Source: CAZBRS01 sp964494475 (GTDB lineage: Bacteria > Myxococcota_A > UBA9042 > CAZBRS01). Taken from it: DNA of 57,322 nt. Each line of letters starts with the position of its first letter. Position 1 is the stretch's first letter. The position numbers and the translations under genes are program-made. Where the stretch lies: NCBI GenBank assembly GCA_964494475.1, contig CAZBRS010000040.1, forward strand, positions 1-57,322, read 5' to 3'. The notes beneath the pieces are model-generated. The model worked only from the letters and a program-made list of their open reading frames with translations, was not told the origin of the DNA and did no database searches. Below, piece after piece: positions 18,298 through 27,034 of the stretch.

Positions 18298-19866
18298 CTA
18301 CTCGATGACCGCCACGCGGAGGGGTCGGTAGTCGGGCGCCGTGACCTGCACGTCGAGGCCGCCCGCCGTGGCGTTGACCGGCACGCCGAGCGCTGCGCGG
18401 CCGTCGGGGCCGGTGGTGCCGGCCGTGAGCTCGCCGGCCGCCAGGGCCGTAACGCTGGCCCCGGCCACGGGCGCGCCCGTGGCGTCGTCGGTCACGGTCA
18501 CGGTGGCAACGGTGCCCTGCACGTCGACCTGGGCCACCAGGCGCATCGGCTCGCCGCGCCAGAGCTGCATGCCCGGATCGCCCAGCAGGACGAGCACGAA
18601 GTCGGTGTAGCGGTAGCAGTCGCCGTCGTTGTGGATGGTGACGGGTGGTGGCGGGTAGCCGTTCAACGCGGTGACCCAGGTGTCGCCCAGGCGCGTGCGC
18701 CCGGCGTCGAACAGACCCTCGAGGAAGTACTTGATGAAGCGCTGCCCGGGCGGGTAGCCGATGCCGATGGACGTGTTGCCGAGGTAGGCCACGCCCCCGC
18801 CGGTCGGGTTGGTGAGCCAACGCTCGCCCACCGCGTCGTTGGCGCCCGAGAAGTTGCCCGCGTAGCAGGCACACGAGATGTAGACCGGGAAGTACGGCGC
18901 GTTCGAGAGCCCGGACACCTGGCTCCGGTCGAGGAACGAGAGCATGGATTCGACGCCGTGGCCGAGGTGCACGACCAGGCCCTGGCCGCGCGCGAACTGC
19001 GTGAGCTCGGCCGTGTCGGTGTGGGCGAAGGACGCCTCGCAGTTGGCGGCGCCTTCTTCGTACAGCTTGGTGAACTCGGCGCCCTGGGGCAGCAGCTGCT
19101 CGCTCCACTTGTCGAGCAGCAGGCACGAGTCGATGTCGTAGTAGCCCGTGGGCTCCGAGAGCAGCAGGATGCGGTCGAGGTAGCCGGCGGCGGGGTCCTG
19201 CTCGTAGACGAGCAGCTTGGCCACCACGGCCTGGGCCTCGGCCGGCGTGTCGACCGGCAGGCGCCCCACGGCCAGGTCGGCGCGCATGTCGAGGCCGTCG
19301 TCGATCTCGCCGAACACGCCGTTGCCGTTCGCGTCCCAGTCGCCGTCGAGGTCGGCGAAGTAGAGGTCGGTGACGGCGTGGTCGTCGGTGTCGTACATGC
19401 CGTAGGTGTCGGTCCACACGTCGATCTTGCGGGCCGGGACGGTGGCCTCGTCGCCGCCGAGCACGACGTAGGCGAGGTCGGGTTGCGACGCGGCGAAGCC
19501 CTTCAGCCAGTTGCGCAGCCGCTCGGCGTCGTCGCGACCGGCAGCGCCGGCGAGGGCGTCTTCGAGCGCCACGACCGACGAACCCACGCCGGCGCGCGCG
19601 CGCCAGACGGCGAGCCGGGAGAACGAGGCCACCAGGGCCCGCGGCGTGACGATCACGTGCCGCAGGGGCAGATCGCCCGAGGTCGGCACGTGCACGTCGG
19701 CGGGCGTGTCCGGCGCCGCGTCGGAGGTCGCCTCGATCGCCCCGTCGGGTCCAGCGACGTCCGCCACGGCGGCATCGTCGGCCGGCGCCGCACCCCCGTC
19801 GCCACCGCCGCACGCTCCGATCAGACCTGCCAGCAACCCCGTCCAGGCCAGCCAACGACTCGACAT
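18298..19866 (-). CDS. Gingipain-like (peptidase C25) lipoprotein
   Basis: 522 residues with signal peptide MSSRWLAWTGLLAGLIGAC (lipobox IGAC) and an Asp/Ala-rich linker to about residue 65. The caspase-like C25 fold follows: catalytic His303 in VVHLGHGVES and Cys334 in ISCACYAGNF, the same order and nearly the same spacing as in gingipains. A DxDxDxN-like acidic loop (DLDGDWDANGNG) precedes them. The last ~80 residues form a carboxypeptidase-regulatory-type beta-sandwich (VTVTDDATGAPVAGASVTAL). C25 enzymes are usually soluble and secreted by the type IX system; here a lipid anchor replaces that route. Start ATG at 19866 has GGGAGGA upstream. Convergent with mreD. Confidence 0.85.
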   Translation of the reverse strand: MSSRWLAWTGLLAGLIGACGGGDGGAAPADDAAVADVAGPDGAIEATSDAAPDTPADVHVPTSGDLPLRHVIVTPRALVASFSRLAVWRARAGVGSSVVALEDALAGAAGRDDAERLRNWLKGFAASQPDLAYVVLGGDEATVPARKIDVWTDTYGMYDTDDHAVTDLYFADLDGDWDANGNGVFGEIDDGLDMRADLAVGRLPVDTPAEAQAVVAKLLVYEQDPAAGYLDRILLLSEPTGYYDIDSCLLLDKWSEQLLPQGAEFTKLYEEGAANCEASFAHTDTAELTQFARGQGLVVHLGHGVESMLSFLDRSQVSGLSNAPYFPVYISCACYAGNFSGANDAVGERWLTNPTGGGVAYLGNTSIGIGYPPGQRFIKYFLEGLFDAGRTRLGDTWVTALNGYPPPPVTIHNDGDCYRYTDFVLVLLGDPGMQLWRGEPMRLVAQVDVQGTVATVTVTDDATGAPVAGASVTALAAGELTAGTTGPDGRAALGVPVNATAGGLDVQVTAPDYRPLRVAVIE

Positions 19867-19901
19867 CCCATCCTCCCGACGCGTCCGGGCCGCAGCATAC
19901 C

Positions 19902-21341
19902 TCAGAGCGTCGTCTTCTTGTAGAAATCACCGAAGGGATCGAAGGCCTCGAGCTCGGGCACGAGCGCGGGCGGCAGATCGTGGTCGAGGCCGGCCACCGT
20001 GCGCAGCCAGGCCCACGCGATGCGGGCCCGCGCGACCTCGGAGGCGAACCGCGGATCAAGGGGCTGGCCTCCGAACGCCGTGATCGAGAAGCGCAGGCCG
20101 TCGATCACGGCCAGGGCGTGACCGCGGCGGAATTGCTCGAAGAGCACGCCCAGTCCGCTGGTGTGCGTGGCCGCCAAGTAGGGCGCGAGATCGTCGGAGC
20201 GGGGCGCCGCGACGGGACGCTCGGGCTGTCCGGTCACGAGGAGGCGCAGTCGCTCCCCCACCAACCGGGCCAGGAAGAGGTACCCCGGGGGCGACAGGTG
20301 CTGGCGGTCTGCGAAGTACGTCTCGGCCAGCAGCCCATGGGGAGAGATGGCCGCGAGCAGCCGATGAAACGGGATCTGCGCGGCGCCGTACTCCAGGGCG
20401 GCCGCGCGCCAGGCCGCGGCGCGGGTCTCCTGGTCGCGGTGGTGCAGCTCGAGCCGGGAGGGACCGCCGTCGGGAGCGGGCTTCGCGAGGTCGTCGAGCA
20501 ACCGTGCGGTCAGGTCGCAGCCGTCGGTCAGGGCGCAAGCCAGGAGGCGCCGGTACTCGTCGCTCTTCTCGGGGAACTTGCGGTCGGTCGGGTGCTCGGT
20601 GGGCTCGAGTTGCTCGAGGGCGCTCATGACGGGGTTGGCGATCACGACCCGGGCGCCGCTCGCGCGCGCGAACCGAGTGAGCTCGCGCGTCCAGAGGCCG
20701 AACGTCGGCACGGAGCAGTCGCGATCTCCATACCAGTCGGACTTGCCCGTGTGCTTCCAGACGATCTGAGGCCCGTACGCCCGCGTCAACCACAGCAGCC
20801 ACGACCTCTCGACCAGCGCCTGCCACACCCCGTAGAAGAGCGGCGACTCCCCCAGCAGGCAGGGCTCGCCCGGCAGCTGCGGATCGTCATTCATGCCCAT
20901 ATAAAATACAATGTAATCTGGACGATATGTGCGCATATACATCAGGTAGTAATAAACATTCGCGGCGATCGACGCCGAGCGACCCATGTTGACGACCGTG
21001 AACGTCCGGCCCGGGACGTTCTCGTTGAGGTAGTCGAGCAGCATCGCAGGAAAGGAGGCCTCGACGTCGAAGGGCGACCCCTCGACGCTCGACTCGCCGA
21101 AGACGGCGAGGCGCACCTCGTCGAGGCCGCGCTCGGGCTCCAGCCTTTCGCCCCGCGGCAGGTACTGCAGGTCGAGGGGCGGCCCGCCGACACCCGTGAT
21201 CAGCGGCAGGGGGTTGGCGTACAGCCCGTCGCGCACCTTCACGGGCCCGAGCCCGGCCACCACGCGCCACGCCACCACCTCGAGCACGACCAGCACGAGC
21301 ACGAGCGACGCGAGGGCGAGCAGCGCCTTCTTTCCGAGCAT
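19902..21341 (-). CDS. Membrane-anchored SGNH/GDSL hydrolase or acyltransferase-like protein
   Basis: 479 residues from the ATG at 21341 (GAGGCTCG upstream). One N-terminal signal anchor (ALLALASLVLVLVVLEVVAW) places the rest outside the cytoplasm. SGNH blocks: FGESSVEGSP (block I, Ser nucleophile), NMGRSASIAA (block II Gly), YMGMNDDP (block III Asn) and ADRQHLSPPG (block V Asp/His). Members remove or transfer acyl groups on glycans. It is the last gene of a four-gene leftward operon, 11 bp after the beta-propeller lipoprotein. A 70-bp stretch around block III (20891-20960) is only about one-third G+C, with A/T-ending codons unlike the rest of the gene. Confidence 0.82.
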   Translation of the reverse strand: MLGKKALLALASLVLVLVVLEVVAWRVVAGLGPVKVRDGLYANPLPLITGVGGPPLDLQYLPRGERLEPERGLDEVRLAVFGESSVEGSPFDVEASFPAMLLDYLNENVPGRTFTVVNMGRSASIAANVYYYLMYMRTYRPDYIVFYMGMNDDPQLPGEPCLLGESPLFYGVWQALVERSWLLWLTRAYGPQIVWKHTGKSDWYGDRDCSVPTFGLWTRELTRFARASGARVVIANPVMSALEQLEPTEHPTDRKFPEKSDEYRRLLACALTDGCDLTARLLDDLAKPAPDGGPSRLELHHRDQETRAAAWRAAALEYGAAQIPFHRLLAAISPHGLLAETYFADRQHLSPPGYLFLARLVGERLRLLVTGQPERPVAAPRSDDLAPYLAATHTSGLGVLFEQFRRGHALAVIDGLRFSITAFGGQPLDPRFASEVARARIAWAWLRTVAGLDHDLPPALVPELEAFDPFGDFYKKTTL

Positions 21342-21352
21342 CGAGCCTCCTC

Positions 21353-22939
21353 TCAAGGCCCCCAGTCTAGACCGACGATCGAGGCGTCGCTGGCACCCGC
21401 GCCAGGCAGCGGCACGACCGGGGCCACGCGCCCGTCGTCGAAGAACCGGACGACGTAGCCGCGCGCCTGCTCGACCCGGTCGCGGTTCGACGAGAAGGCC
21501 AGCCAGCGGCCGTCGGGCGAGAACGCGGGCCAGCCTTCGAGGGCGTCGGTCGAGATCATCAGGCGGCGCGGAGTCCCACCCTCGGTCGCCACGATCCAGA
21601 GATCGGTGTCGCCCGAGAAGAGGAAGCCCCGCTTCGCGCGCACGAAGACGATCCAGCGGCCGTCGGGCGAGCAGCGCGGCGCGAAGCTCGAGCCCCACTC
21701 GGGGCTCACCGGCACGAGCACCTCCGGCGCAAGCGCCGCGTCGCCGTCGAACGCGACGCGTACGAGCTCGAGGCGACCGCGTCGGCCGTCGCAGGGCTCC
21801 CCAGCCGGAGCTCGCGAGAACACGAGCGAGCGGCCGTCGGCGGACCACTCGGGGAAGAACTCGCAGCGATCGGGCGCCGAGGCCCCCGGTACGTCGCGCG
21901 CGTCGCCGACGCCGAGCTCAATCGACCGCAGATCGGAGTGATAGAAGCTCTGCATCGTGTCGTTGCCGACCTCGTTGGAGCGATCGGCAAAGACCAGCAC
22001 CTCGGGTCGCCTCGGGTGGAAGCGTGGCATGGAGCCTCCGGCGCTCTCGTAGACGACGGCGGGGTCGCCTTCACGGACCACGCGAAACCCATCCTCGGCG
22101 AACACGCGTGGGAGGGCCTGGAAGGTCGAGATGGGCGAGAACACCGGGCAGACCTCGATGGACGGCGCCTCGACCTCCGGCAGCGGGTAGAACTCGTGGT
22201 AGGCCGGATGGATGGGGTTCACGGCGACCGCGGAGTAGTCGTAGCTTCGCGAAGCGCGCGCCTCGGGTGGCGGGGGCTCCCAGCCCGGAATGGAGGGACC
22301 GATGCGGTAGGGGTCGCCCGCGAACCAGCGCTCGGCCAGGCGCTCGACGCTGCCGTCCATGGCCTCCCGGAGGGGGACGGCCAGCGCGCGGTTGTAGGGC
22401 ATGGGCCCGGGTGGCGCCCCGGGGGTGCGGAACCACCGGGGATAGATCACCCGGCCGGTGGGGTGCTCGCCGGGTCCGCTGAAGCGGACGCGGGCCCGCG
22501 CTGCCGTGGGTCCCCGCCGGAGCCTGCCGTCCGGCCCCAGCGAGGCGGCCACGACCTCGACGTCGAAGACGCCGCCCTCGCCCACCGCGGCGCGAACCGG
22601 CCCCCAGGCCGAGGGGGCGACCGTCTGCTCGCGCGCCGTCGTGACCACCTCGACCAGGACCCGGCCCTCTGCCCCGACGACGCGCAGGCGGAAGAGATCG
22701 GCCTGGAAACCCTCGCTCCAGCGGAACGACAGCGAGGGGAAGGACCAGGGCACGACGGCCCCGTCGGCCGGCGTGCGCAACTCCAGGGGCAGGGGTGAAC
22801 CCGTGGGAGCCGCGTCGAGGGCCGCGCGCTCGGCCGGCGAGGAGGCCTCGCGGGCCGGCGAGGGAGACGGGCCGCACGCCGCCAGGAGCAGGCCGAGCAG
22901 CCAGACCGCCCGTGCCCATCGCGAGGCCCGGCGGGTCAT
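21353..22939 (-). CDS. TolB-like/PD40 beta-propeller lipoprotein
   Basis: 528 residues from the ATG at 22939, overlapping the upstream stop (ATGA). Signal peptide with lipobox LLAAC, then a Pro/Ala/Ser linker. Residues ~60-170 look like a fibronectin-type beta domain (LELRTPADGAVVPWSFPSLSFRW). The C-terminal half has PD40-type propeller blades: FFPEWSADGRSLVFSR, FAPRCSPDGRWIVFVR and WPAFSPDGRWLAFSSN. Such propellers mediate protein-protein contacts in the periplasm; no catalytic site is visible. The operon context suggests a partner of the cytochrome/FGE protein. Confidence 0.82.
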   Translation of the reverse strand: MTRRASRWARAVWLLGLLLAACGPSPSPAREASSPAERAALDAAPTGSPLPLELRTPADGAVVPWSFPSLSFRWSEGFQADLFRLRVVGAEGRVLVEVVTTAREQTVAPSAWGPVRAAVGEGGVFDVEVVAASLGPDGRLRRGPTAARARVRFSGPGEHPTGRVIYPRWFRTPGAPPGPMPYNRALAVPLREAMDGSVERLAERWFAGDPYRIGPSIPGWEPPPPEARASRSYDYSAVAVNPIHPAYHEFYPLPEVEAPSIEVCPVFSPISTFQALPRVFAEDGFRVVREGDPAVVYESAGGSMPRFHPRRPEVLVFADRSNEVGNDTMQSFYHSDLRSIELGVGDARDVPGASAPDRCEFFPEWSADGRSLVFSRAPAGEPCDGRRGRLELVRVAFDGDAALAPEVLVPVSPEWGSSFAPRCSPDGRWIVFVRAKRGFLFSGDTDLWIVATEGGTPRRLMISTDALEGWPAFSPDGRWLAFSSNRDRVEQARGYVVRFFDDGRVAPVVPLPGAGASDASIVGLDWGP

Positions 22940-25164
22940 GGCGACCCCTCGGGCACATCGACCGCGCAACGGAAACCCACCAGCTTGCGCGTGCGGTAGT
23001 CGTCGCTCCGGCTCGTCGCCTCCTCGATCCCGCGATACGAAGCGCGCGCACGCCACGACAGCGTCTCGTAGCTGGCCCCGTGGGTAGCGGCGTAGTAGCC
23101 CTCGTAGAACTCCTCCCACTCGTACCGGTTGTCGACGTGGCGAACCCGTGGGTACGCCGCGTAGCGCCCGCCGGTCCACTCGGACACGTTGCAGCCGAGG
23201 TCGAGCGCCCCGAAGGGGCTGGCGTTCGCCGGAAAGCTGCCGACGGGTAGCGAGCGGTGCAGGCCGGCCTCGGCCGTGTTGCAGATCGCGGGATCGAAGG
23301 CGTCGCCCCAGGCGAAGCGGCGTCCCTCGGGGCCTCGCGCTGCGGCCTCCCACTCGGCCTCGCTGGGCAGGCGCTTGCCGAGGCTCTTGCAGTAGGTCCG
23401 GGCCTCCTCGTACCACACCAGGACGACCGGATGCTGCAGCAGTTCGGGCGGCGGGCGACCGTCGCGCCAGGCGTGCCAGTCGAGCGGCGGTCCCCCGTTG
23501 GTCGTCGGCGCGGGCACCAGCCCTTGGCTCACGGCCGCGGCGTAGCGCTCGTTCGTGACGGGCACGCGATCGAGGAAGAACGGCGCCAGCTTCACCTCGT
23601 GGGGCGGAAACTCGTTCAGGGCCGCGTCGGGGTCGACGTGCGGATCGGCGCCCACGACGTAGGTGCCCCCCGGGACGAAGACCATGCCCTCGGGGGCCGG
23701 GGGCCCGGACGGCAGGACGGGTGGCTCGATCCGGGGAGGCACGGTGGCCAACTCGCGCTCGGCGCTGGCCAGATCGGCGACCGGCACCTCGATGTCTTCC
23801 CAGTTGAAGACCCAGCGGTTCCAGCGCTCGTTGCCATGCCGGGCGCGCAGGACCACGCGCGCTCGGAGAGGTCCCGCGGCGCTGTCGGGGAGCTCGACGG
23901 GCAGATCGAGGGTCAGCGAGCCCCCCGGCCTCACGCGCGGGTGGCGCCGGAGTTCGACCTGCGAGGTCAGGTCGTGCAGGTAGTCGAGATCCCCACCGCG
24001 CCGGACGACGAGCGTGGTGAGGGAGGGCGCGTCGGGCGAGAGGAAGCGCTCGGCGTCGAGGCCCGGGCTCCGCGCCACGAGCGCGCCCGTGGTGTCGTGC
24101 AGCGTGAGCTCGAGCCAGGTCTCGGACACGTCGGTGGCGCCTGTAGGAAAATCGTGCCCGTTGCGCGCGCTCGTCAGGGTCACGGGCAGGCGCAGGGCCC
24201 CGTTCGCGCTCCGGACCAGGTCCCCGACGGCCAGGTCGACCGCGCCGGCGCGTCGGAACGCCAGGGTGGCCTCGCCCTGGTCGACGTCGCCGAGCAGCGA
24301 CGGCAACAGCAGGTTGGAGCCGAGCGAGCGGTGATCGTGGATGCGCCCCCCGCGCGCGGCGGGATCCTGCCCTTCGACCAGGGGCAGGTGGCAGTCGACG
24401 CAGCTGCGATGCCCCTCGGCGCTCGGGTCGCCGTAGATCGTGCCGACGGCCTCGGCCGACTGCAGGCGCAACCGGCCCGCCGGGGAACCGGCCAGCGAAG
24501 GGGGCACGAAGAAGCGGTGGCAGGCGTCGCAGAAGCGGTTCTGCGAAAGCCAGGGGCGGTGAAGGGCCTCGGCGTGCCGGCGGAGGTGTCCCTCGTCGGC
24601 GTCGCGCGGAGGCACGAGCACGTCACGCGGCAGCAGGCCGTAGGTCAGCGACGCGTTCGCGACGACCTGCTGCTCCCCGACCTCGTGCGCGGCGACCGCC
24701 AGGTGGCACGAGAGGCACGACACGCCCTCGCGGTGCGTGGCGAGGTCGCGCACGGCGCCCCGATCGATCTCGCCGGCGAGCACGGCCCCCGGCGCGTGAC
24801 AGGCCTCGCAGAGCCGCGTGGACGCCAGCCCGAACTCCTCGGCCATGCGATCGACCGGAAACCGGAAGTTGGGATCCAGCGATGACGCCCGGTGCAGGGA
24901 ACTCTGCCACTGTTCGAAGATCTGCGAATGACACGGTGCGCACTCCGCCGATCCCGCGAGGGCGCCCGACGGGAGCAGCCCGTCCCCCTCCACGCGCAAC
25001 TCCGAGGGCGCGAAGGGCGAGGGCCCGTAAGGCAGCTCGTACGTCGCCGGGAGCTCCGGGCCCCGGCACGCGAGGCCGAGCAGGCCGGCGAGCAGGACGA
25101 GCGAGCGCCGGGCCGAGCGCCCGGTCCCGAGCGGACGCTCGAGGCGAACGCGCGGGGGCGTCAC
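22936..25164 (-). CDS. Five-heme cytochrome c lipoprotein fused to an FGE/SUMF1-like domain
   Basis: 742 residues from GTG at 25164, overlapping the previous stop by 4 bp. Lipobox LGLAC puts the lipid Cys at position 33. Five CxxCH motifs begin at residues 75, 119, 150, 212 and 255 (CAPCH, CEACH, CLSCH, CDACH, CVDCH), a c554-like multiheme layout with extra His residues as axial ligands. A beta-sandwich follows, then from about residue 500 an FGE-sulfatase fold: PEGMVFVPGGTYVVGAD, RLPSEAEWEAAARG, GCNVSEWTGG and a final LVGFRCAV. The catalytic cysteine pair of true formylglycine-generating enzymes is missing (the segment reads GASYETLSWRARASYRG), so this half is probably a binding module. Redox partner and substrate are unknown. 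Confidence 0.85.
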   Translation of the reverse strand: MTPPRVRLERPLGTGRSARRSLVLLAGLLGLACRGPELPATYELPYGPSPFAPSELRVEGDGLLPSGALAGSAECAPCHSQIFEQWQSSLHRASSLDPNFRFPVDRMAEEFGLASTRLCEACHAPGAVLAGEIDRGAVRDLATHREGVSCLSCHLAVAAHEVGEQQVVANASLTYGLLPRDVLVPPRDADEGHLRRHAEALHRPWLSQNRFCDACHRFFVPPSLAGSPAGRLRLQSAEAVGTIYGDPSAEGHRSCVDCHLPLVEGQDPAARGGRIHDHRSLGSNLLLPSLLGDVDQGEATLAFRRAGAVDLAVGDLVRSANGALRLPVTLTSARNGHDFPTGATDVSETWLELTLHDTTGALVARSPGLDAERFLSPDAPSLTTLVVRRGGDLDYLHDLTSQVELRRHPRVRPGGSLTLDLPVELPDSAAGPLRARVVLRARHGNERWNRWVFNWEDIEVPVADLASAERELATVPPRIEPPVLPSGPPAPEGMVFVPGGTYVVGADPHVDPDAALNEFPPHEVKLAPFFLDRVPVTNERYAAAVSQGLVPAPTTNGGPPLDWHAWRDGRPPPELLQHPVVLVWYEEARTYCKSLGKRLPSEAEWEAAARGPEGRRFAWGDAFDPAICNTAEAGLHRSLPVGSFPANASPFGALDLGCNVSEWTGGRYAAYPRVRHVDNRYEWEEFYEGYYAATHGASYETLSWRARASYRGIEEATSRSDDYRTRKLVGFRCAVDVPEGSP

Positions 25165-26948
25165 GGCAACGCTCCGGTGTCGCAGAAGAAGCACCGGCCC
25201 TTCAGGTCGGGCTCGCGGAAGTCGGTCCACGCATCGAACGCGGCGGCGTGCGCCAGGTATGCGGGGGACGAACTCGCCAACTGCTCGTCGTCGGGCGCCG
25301 CCCACGCGGAATAGTTCGGCAGGACTTGCGGATCGCGGTACCGCAGCCGCTTTCGGATCACGAGCGCGGGGTCCGCTCCCACGAGGCCCTCGTCACCGAA
25401 CCAGTACTCCTGGAAGTTCGCGTCGTCGAGGCGCACGTCGAGCGGCACGTCGACGAACGAGGCCCCGACCCCGACGCCCACCAGCGCCAGTCCCACCACG
25501 CCCACGGCCGCCAGCGTCCGCCTCGCCGCGACGACGTGCAGCAACCCCTTCAGCGTGAAGACCAGCACCGGCAACAACGCGACGAGGATCAGCCTCTCCT
25601 GGATCGGGTCGATGAGGAAAGCCAGCAGCGACAGCCCCAGGTAGGCCGGCACACCCCACGCCACCATCGTGAGGGCCCGCGCCCTCGACTCGCACCACGT
25701 GGCCCACGCCCCGACCAGCGCCAGCGCCAGCACGAGCGCCCCCAGCGCCTGGTAGACGTGAGCGGGCCAGAACAGGAACACGGGGAGCGGATCGTACGGC
25801 CCACGGACCCAGGTGGCGCCGAACGGGAACGCGAGCGCGTAGTGCGACTCGAACGACGCGCCGAAGAGCTCGTACGAGAACGACCCCACGGAGCGGAACC
25901 CGGCCAGGCGACGCTCCACCCCCGCCGACAGCAGGGGCGCGAGGTCGCTGTAGTCGCGCAGGGCCGAGCGCAGGAAGACGACCGCCGAGATCGACAGCGT
26001 GGAGACCGAGGCCGCGGCGAAGACCGCCAGATCGCGCAGGCGCCTCCCGTGCCGGGACCACAGGTGCAACCCCAGGGGCAGCAGGTAGACGACGGGGAGG
26101 AGGCGGATGCCGAAGCCCCCCGTCAGGCCGGCGGTCAGGCCGAGCACGATCGGCCCGGCGCGCACCTTGTCGGCCAGCACGTAGAGCAGCGCGGCGAAGG
26201 CCAGCGCCAGCACGTTCCGATCGACGTTCAGGATCTCCCACACCAGGGGATTCGCGCCGAAGAAGACGAGGCCTACCAGCGCGCCCCGCCTCGGCCCCCC
26301 CAGGTGCGACCACACGACCCACCCCAGCGCCCCGAGCAGCACGGCCAGCACGGCCCGCAGCACGCGGAAGCCGGGCGCCCCGAACAAGACCGCGTGGGCC
26401 CCGGTCGGCAGCAGGTTCGCCATGGTGAGCTTCTCGTCGATGTGCTGCCACGGCGGCACCCCCGCCCACTGCTCGAGGTGCGGGTGGCTGTGAATGCCCA
26501 CGTACTTGCAGAGGGCCTCCATGAAGCAATTCACCGTGCCGACCGCTTTCCAGTGGTCGACCGAGACCACGGGGTACTTGCCGTCGGCGGTGACGAAATA
26601 CGCGACGGCGAGCCCCGCGAGCCCGAGCCAGAGCCAGGGTCCGTCGGAGATCACGGCGAGGGGCCGCTCCCGTCGCCACCACCATGCCGCGCCGAGGCCG
26701 TTCACGACCGTAGCCGGCACGACGAGCGCCAGGATCGAGAGCGGCAGATCGAAGACGTACAGGAGGGCGTGCGCGAGCACGGGCACCACGACCAGCCCGA
26801 ACCCCAGCGAGAGGGCCGCCACGAGCGCGCTGGAGGCCTCGCGCCGGCGTACGATCCACAGGGCGGCGAACAGGCCGGGCAGGAGAATGACCCAGGCCCA
26901 GAGCAGGAACTGAAGGGGGAGGCGAATCAGGGTGGGCAGATCGAACAA
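25161..26948 (-). CDS. Polytopic membrane protein, glycosyltransferase-like (GT-C type), unknown
   Basis: 595 residues with about eleven hydrophobic helices. An acidic loop after the third or fourth helix (TADGKYPVVSVDHWKAV) resembles the metal-site loop of GT-C glycosyltransferases, but no family motif is certain. The extracytoplasmic C-terminus ends in GRCFFCDTG (CxxC-like C-x2-C), which is odd for such enzymes. Start is a TTG at 26948 with GGAG 8 bases upstream; it is the first gene of the operon and its stop overlaps the next start (GTGA). The 86 bp before it separate it from the alpha-2-macroglobulin gene. Confidence 0.72.
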   Translation of the reverse strand: MFDLPTLIRLPLQFLLWAWVILLPGLFAALWIVRRREASSALVAALSLGFGLVVVPVLAHALLYVFDLPLSILALVVPATVVNGLGAAWWWRRERPLAVISDGPWLWLGLAGLAVAYFVTADGKYPVVSVDHWKAVGTVNCFMEALCKYVGIHSHPHLEQWAGVPPWQHIDEKLTMANLLPTGAHAVLFGAPGFRVLRAVLAVLLGALGWVVWSHLGGPRRGALVGLVFFGANPLVWEILNVDRNVLALAFAALLYVLADKVRAGPIVLGLTAGLTGGFGIRLLPVVYLLPLGLHLWSRHGRRLRDLAVFAAASVSTLSISAVVFLRSALRDYSDLAPLLSAGVERRLAGFRSVGSFSYELFGASFESHYALAFPFGATWVRGPYDPLPVFLFWPAHVYQALGALVLALALVGAWATWCESRARALTMVAWGVPAYLGLSLLAFLIDPIQERLILVALLPVLVFTLKGLLHVVAARRTLAAVGVVGLALVGVGVGASFVDVPLDVRLDDANFQEYWFGDEGLVGADPALVIRKRLRYRDPQVLPNYSAWAAPDDEQLASSSPAYLAHAAAFDAWTDFREPDLKGRCFFCDTGALP

Positions 26949-27034
26949 CGGATCAGCTCCAACGCGCCTTCCGAGGCACGAAGGGCAGTATCGACGGGTC
27001 CGAAGGAGCGGTCAAGCGCAGCGCGCGCCGGGCG

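Noticed and set aside
20891..20960. An inserted foreign element inside the SGNH gene.
   Set aside because: The reading frame and conserved block III are intact and no repeats flank it; only the composition is unusual.
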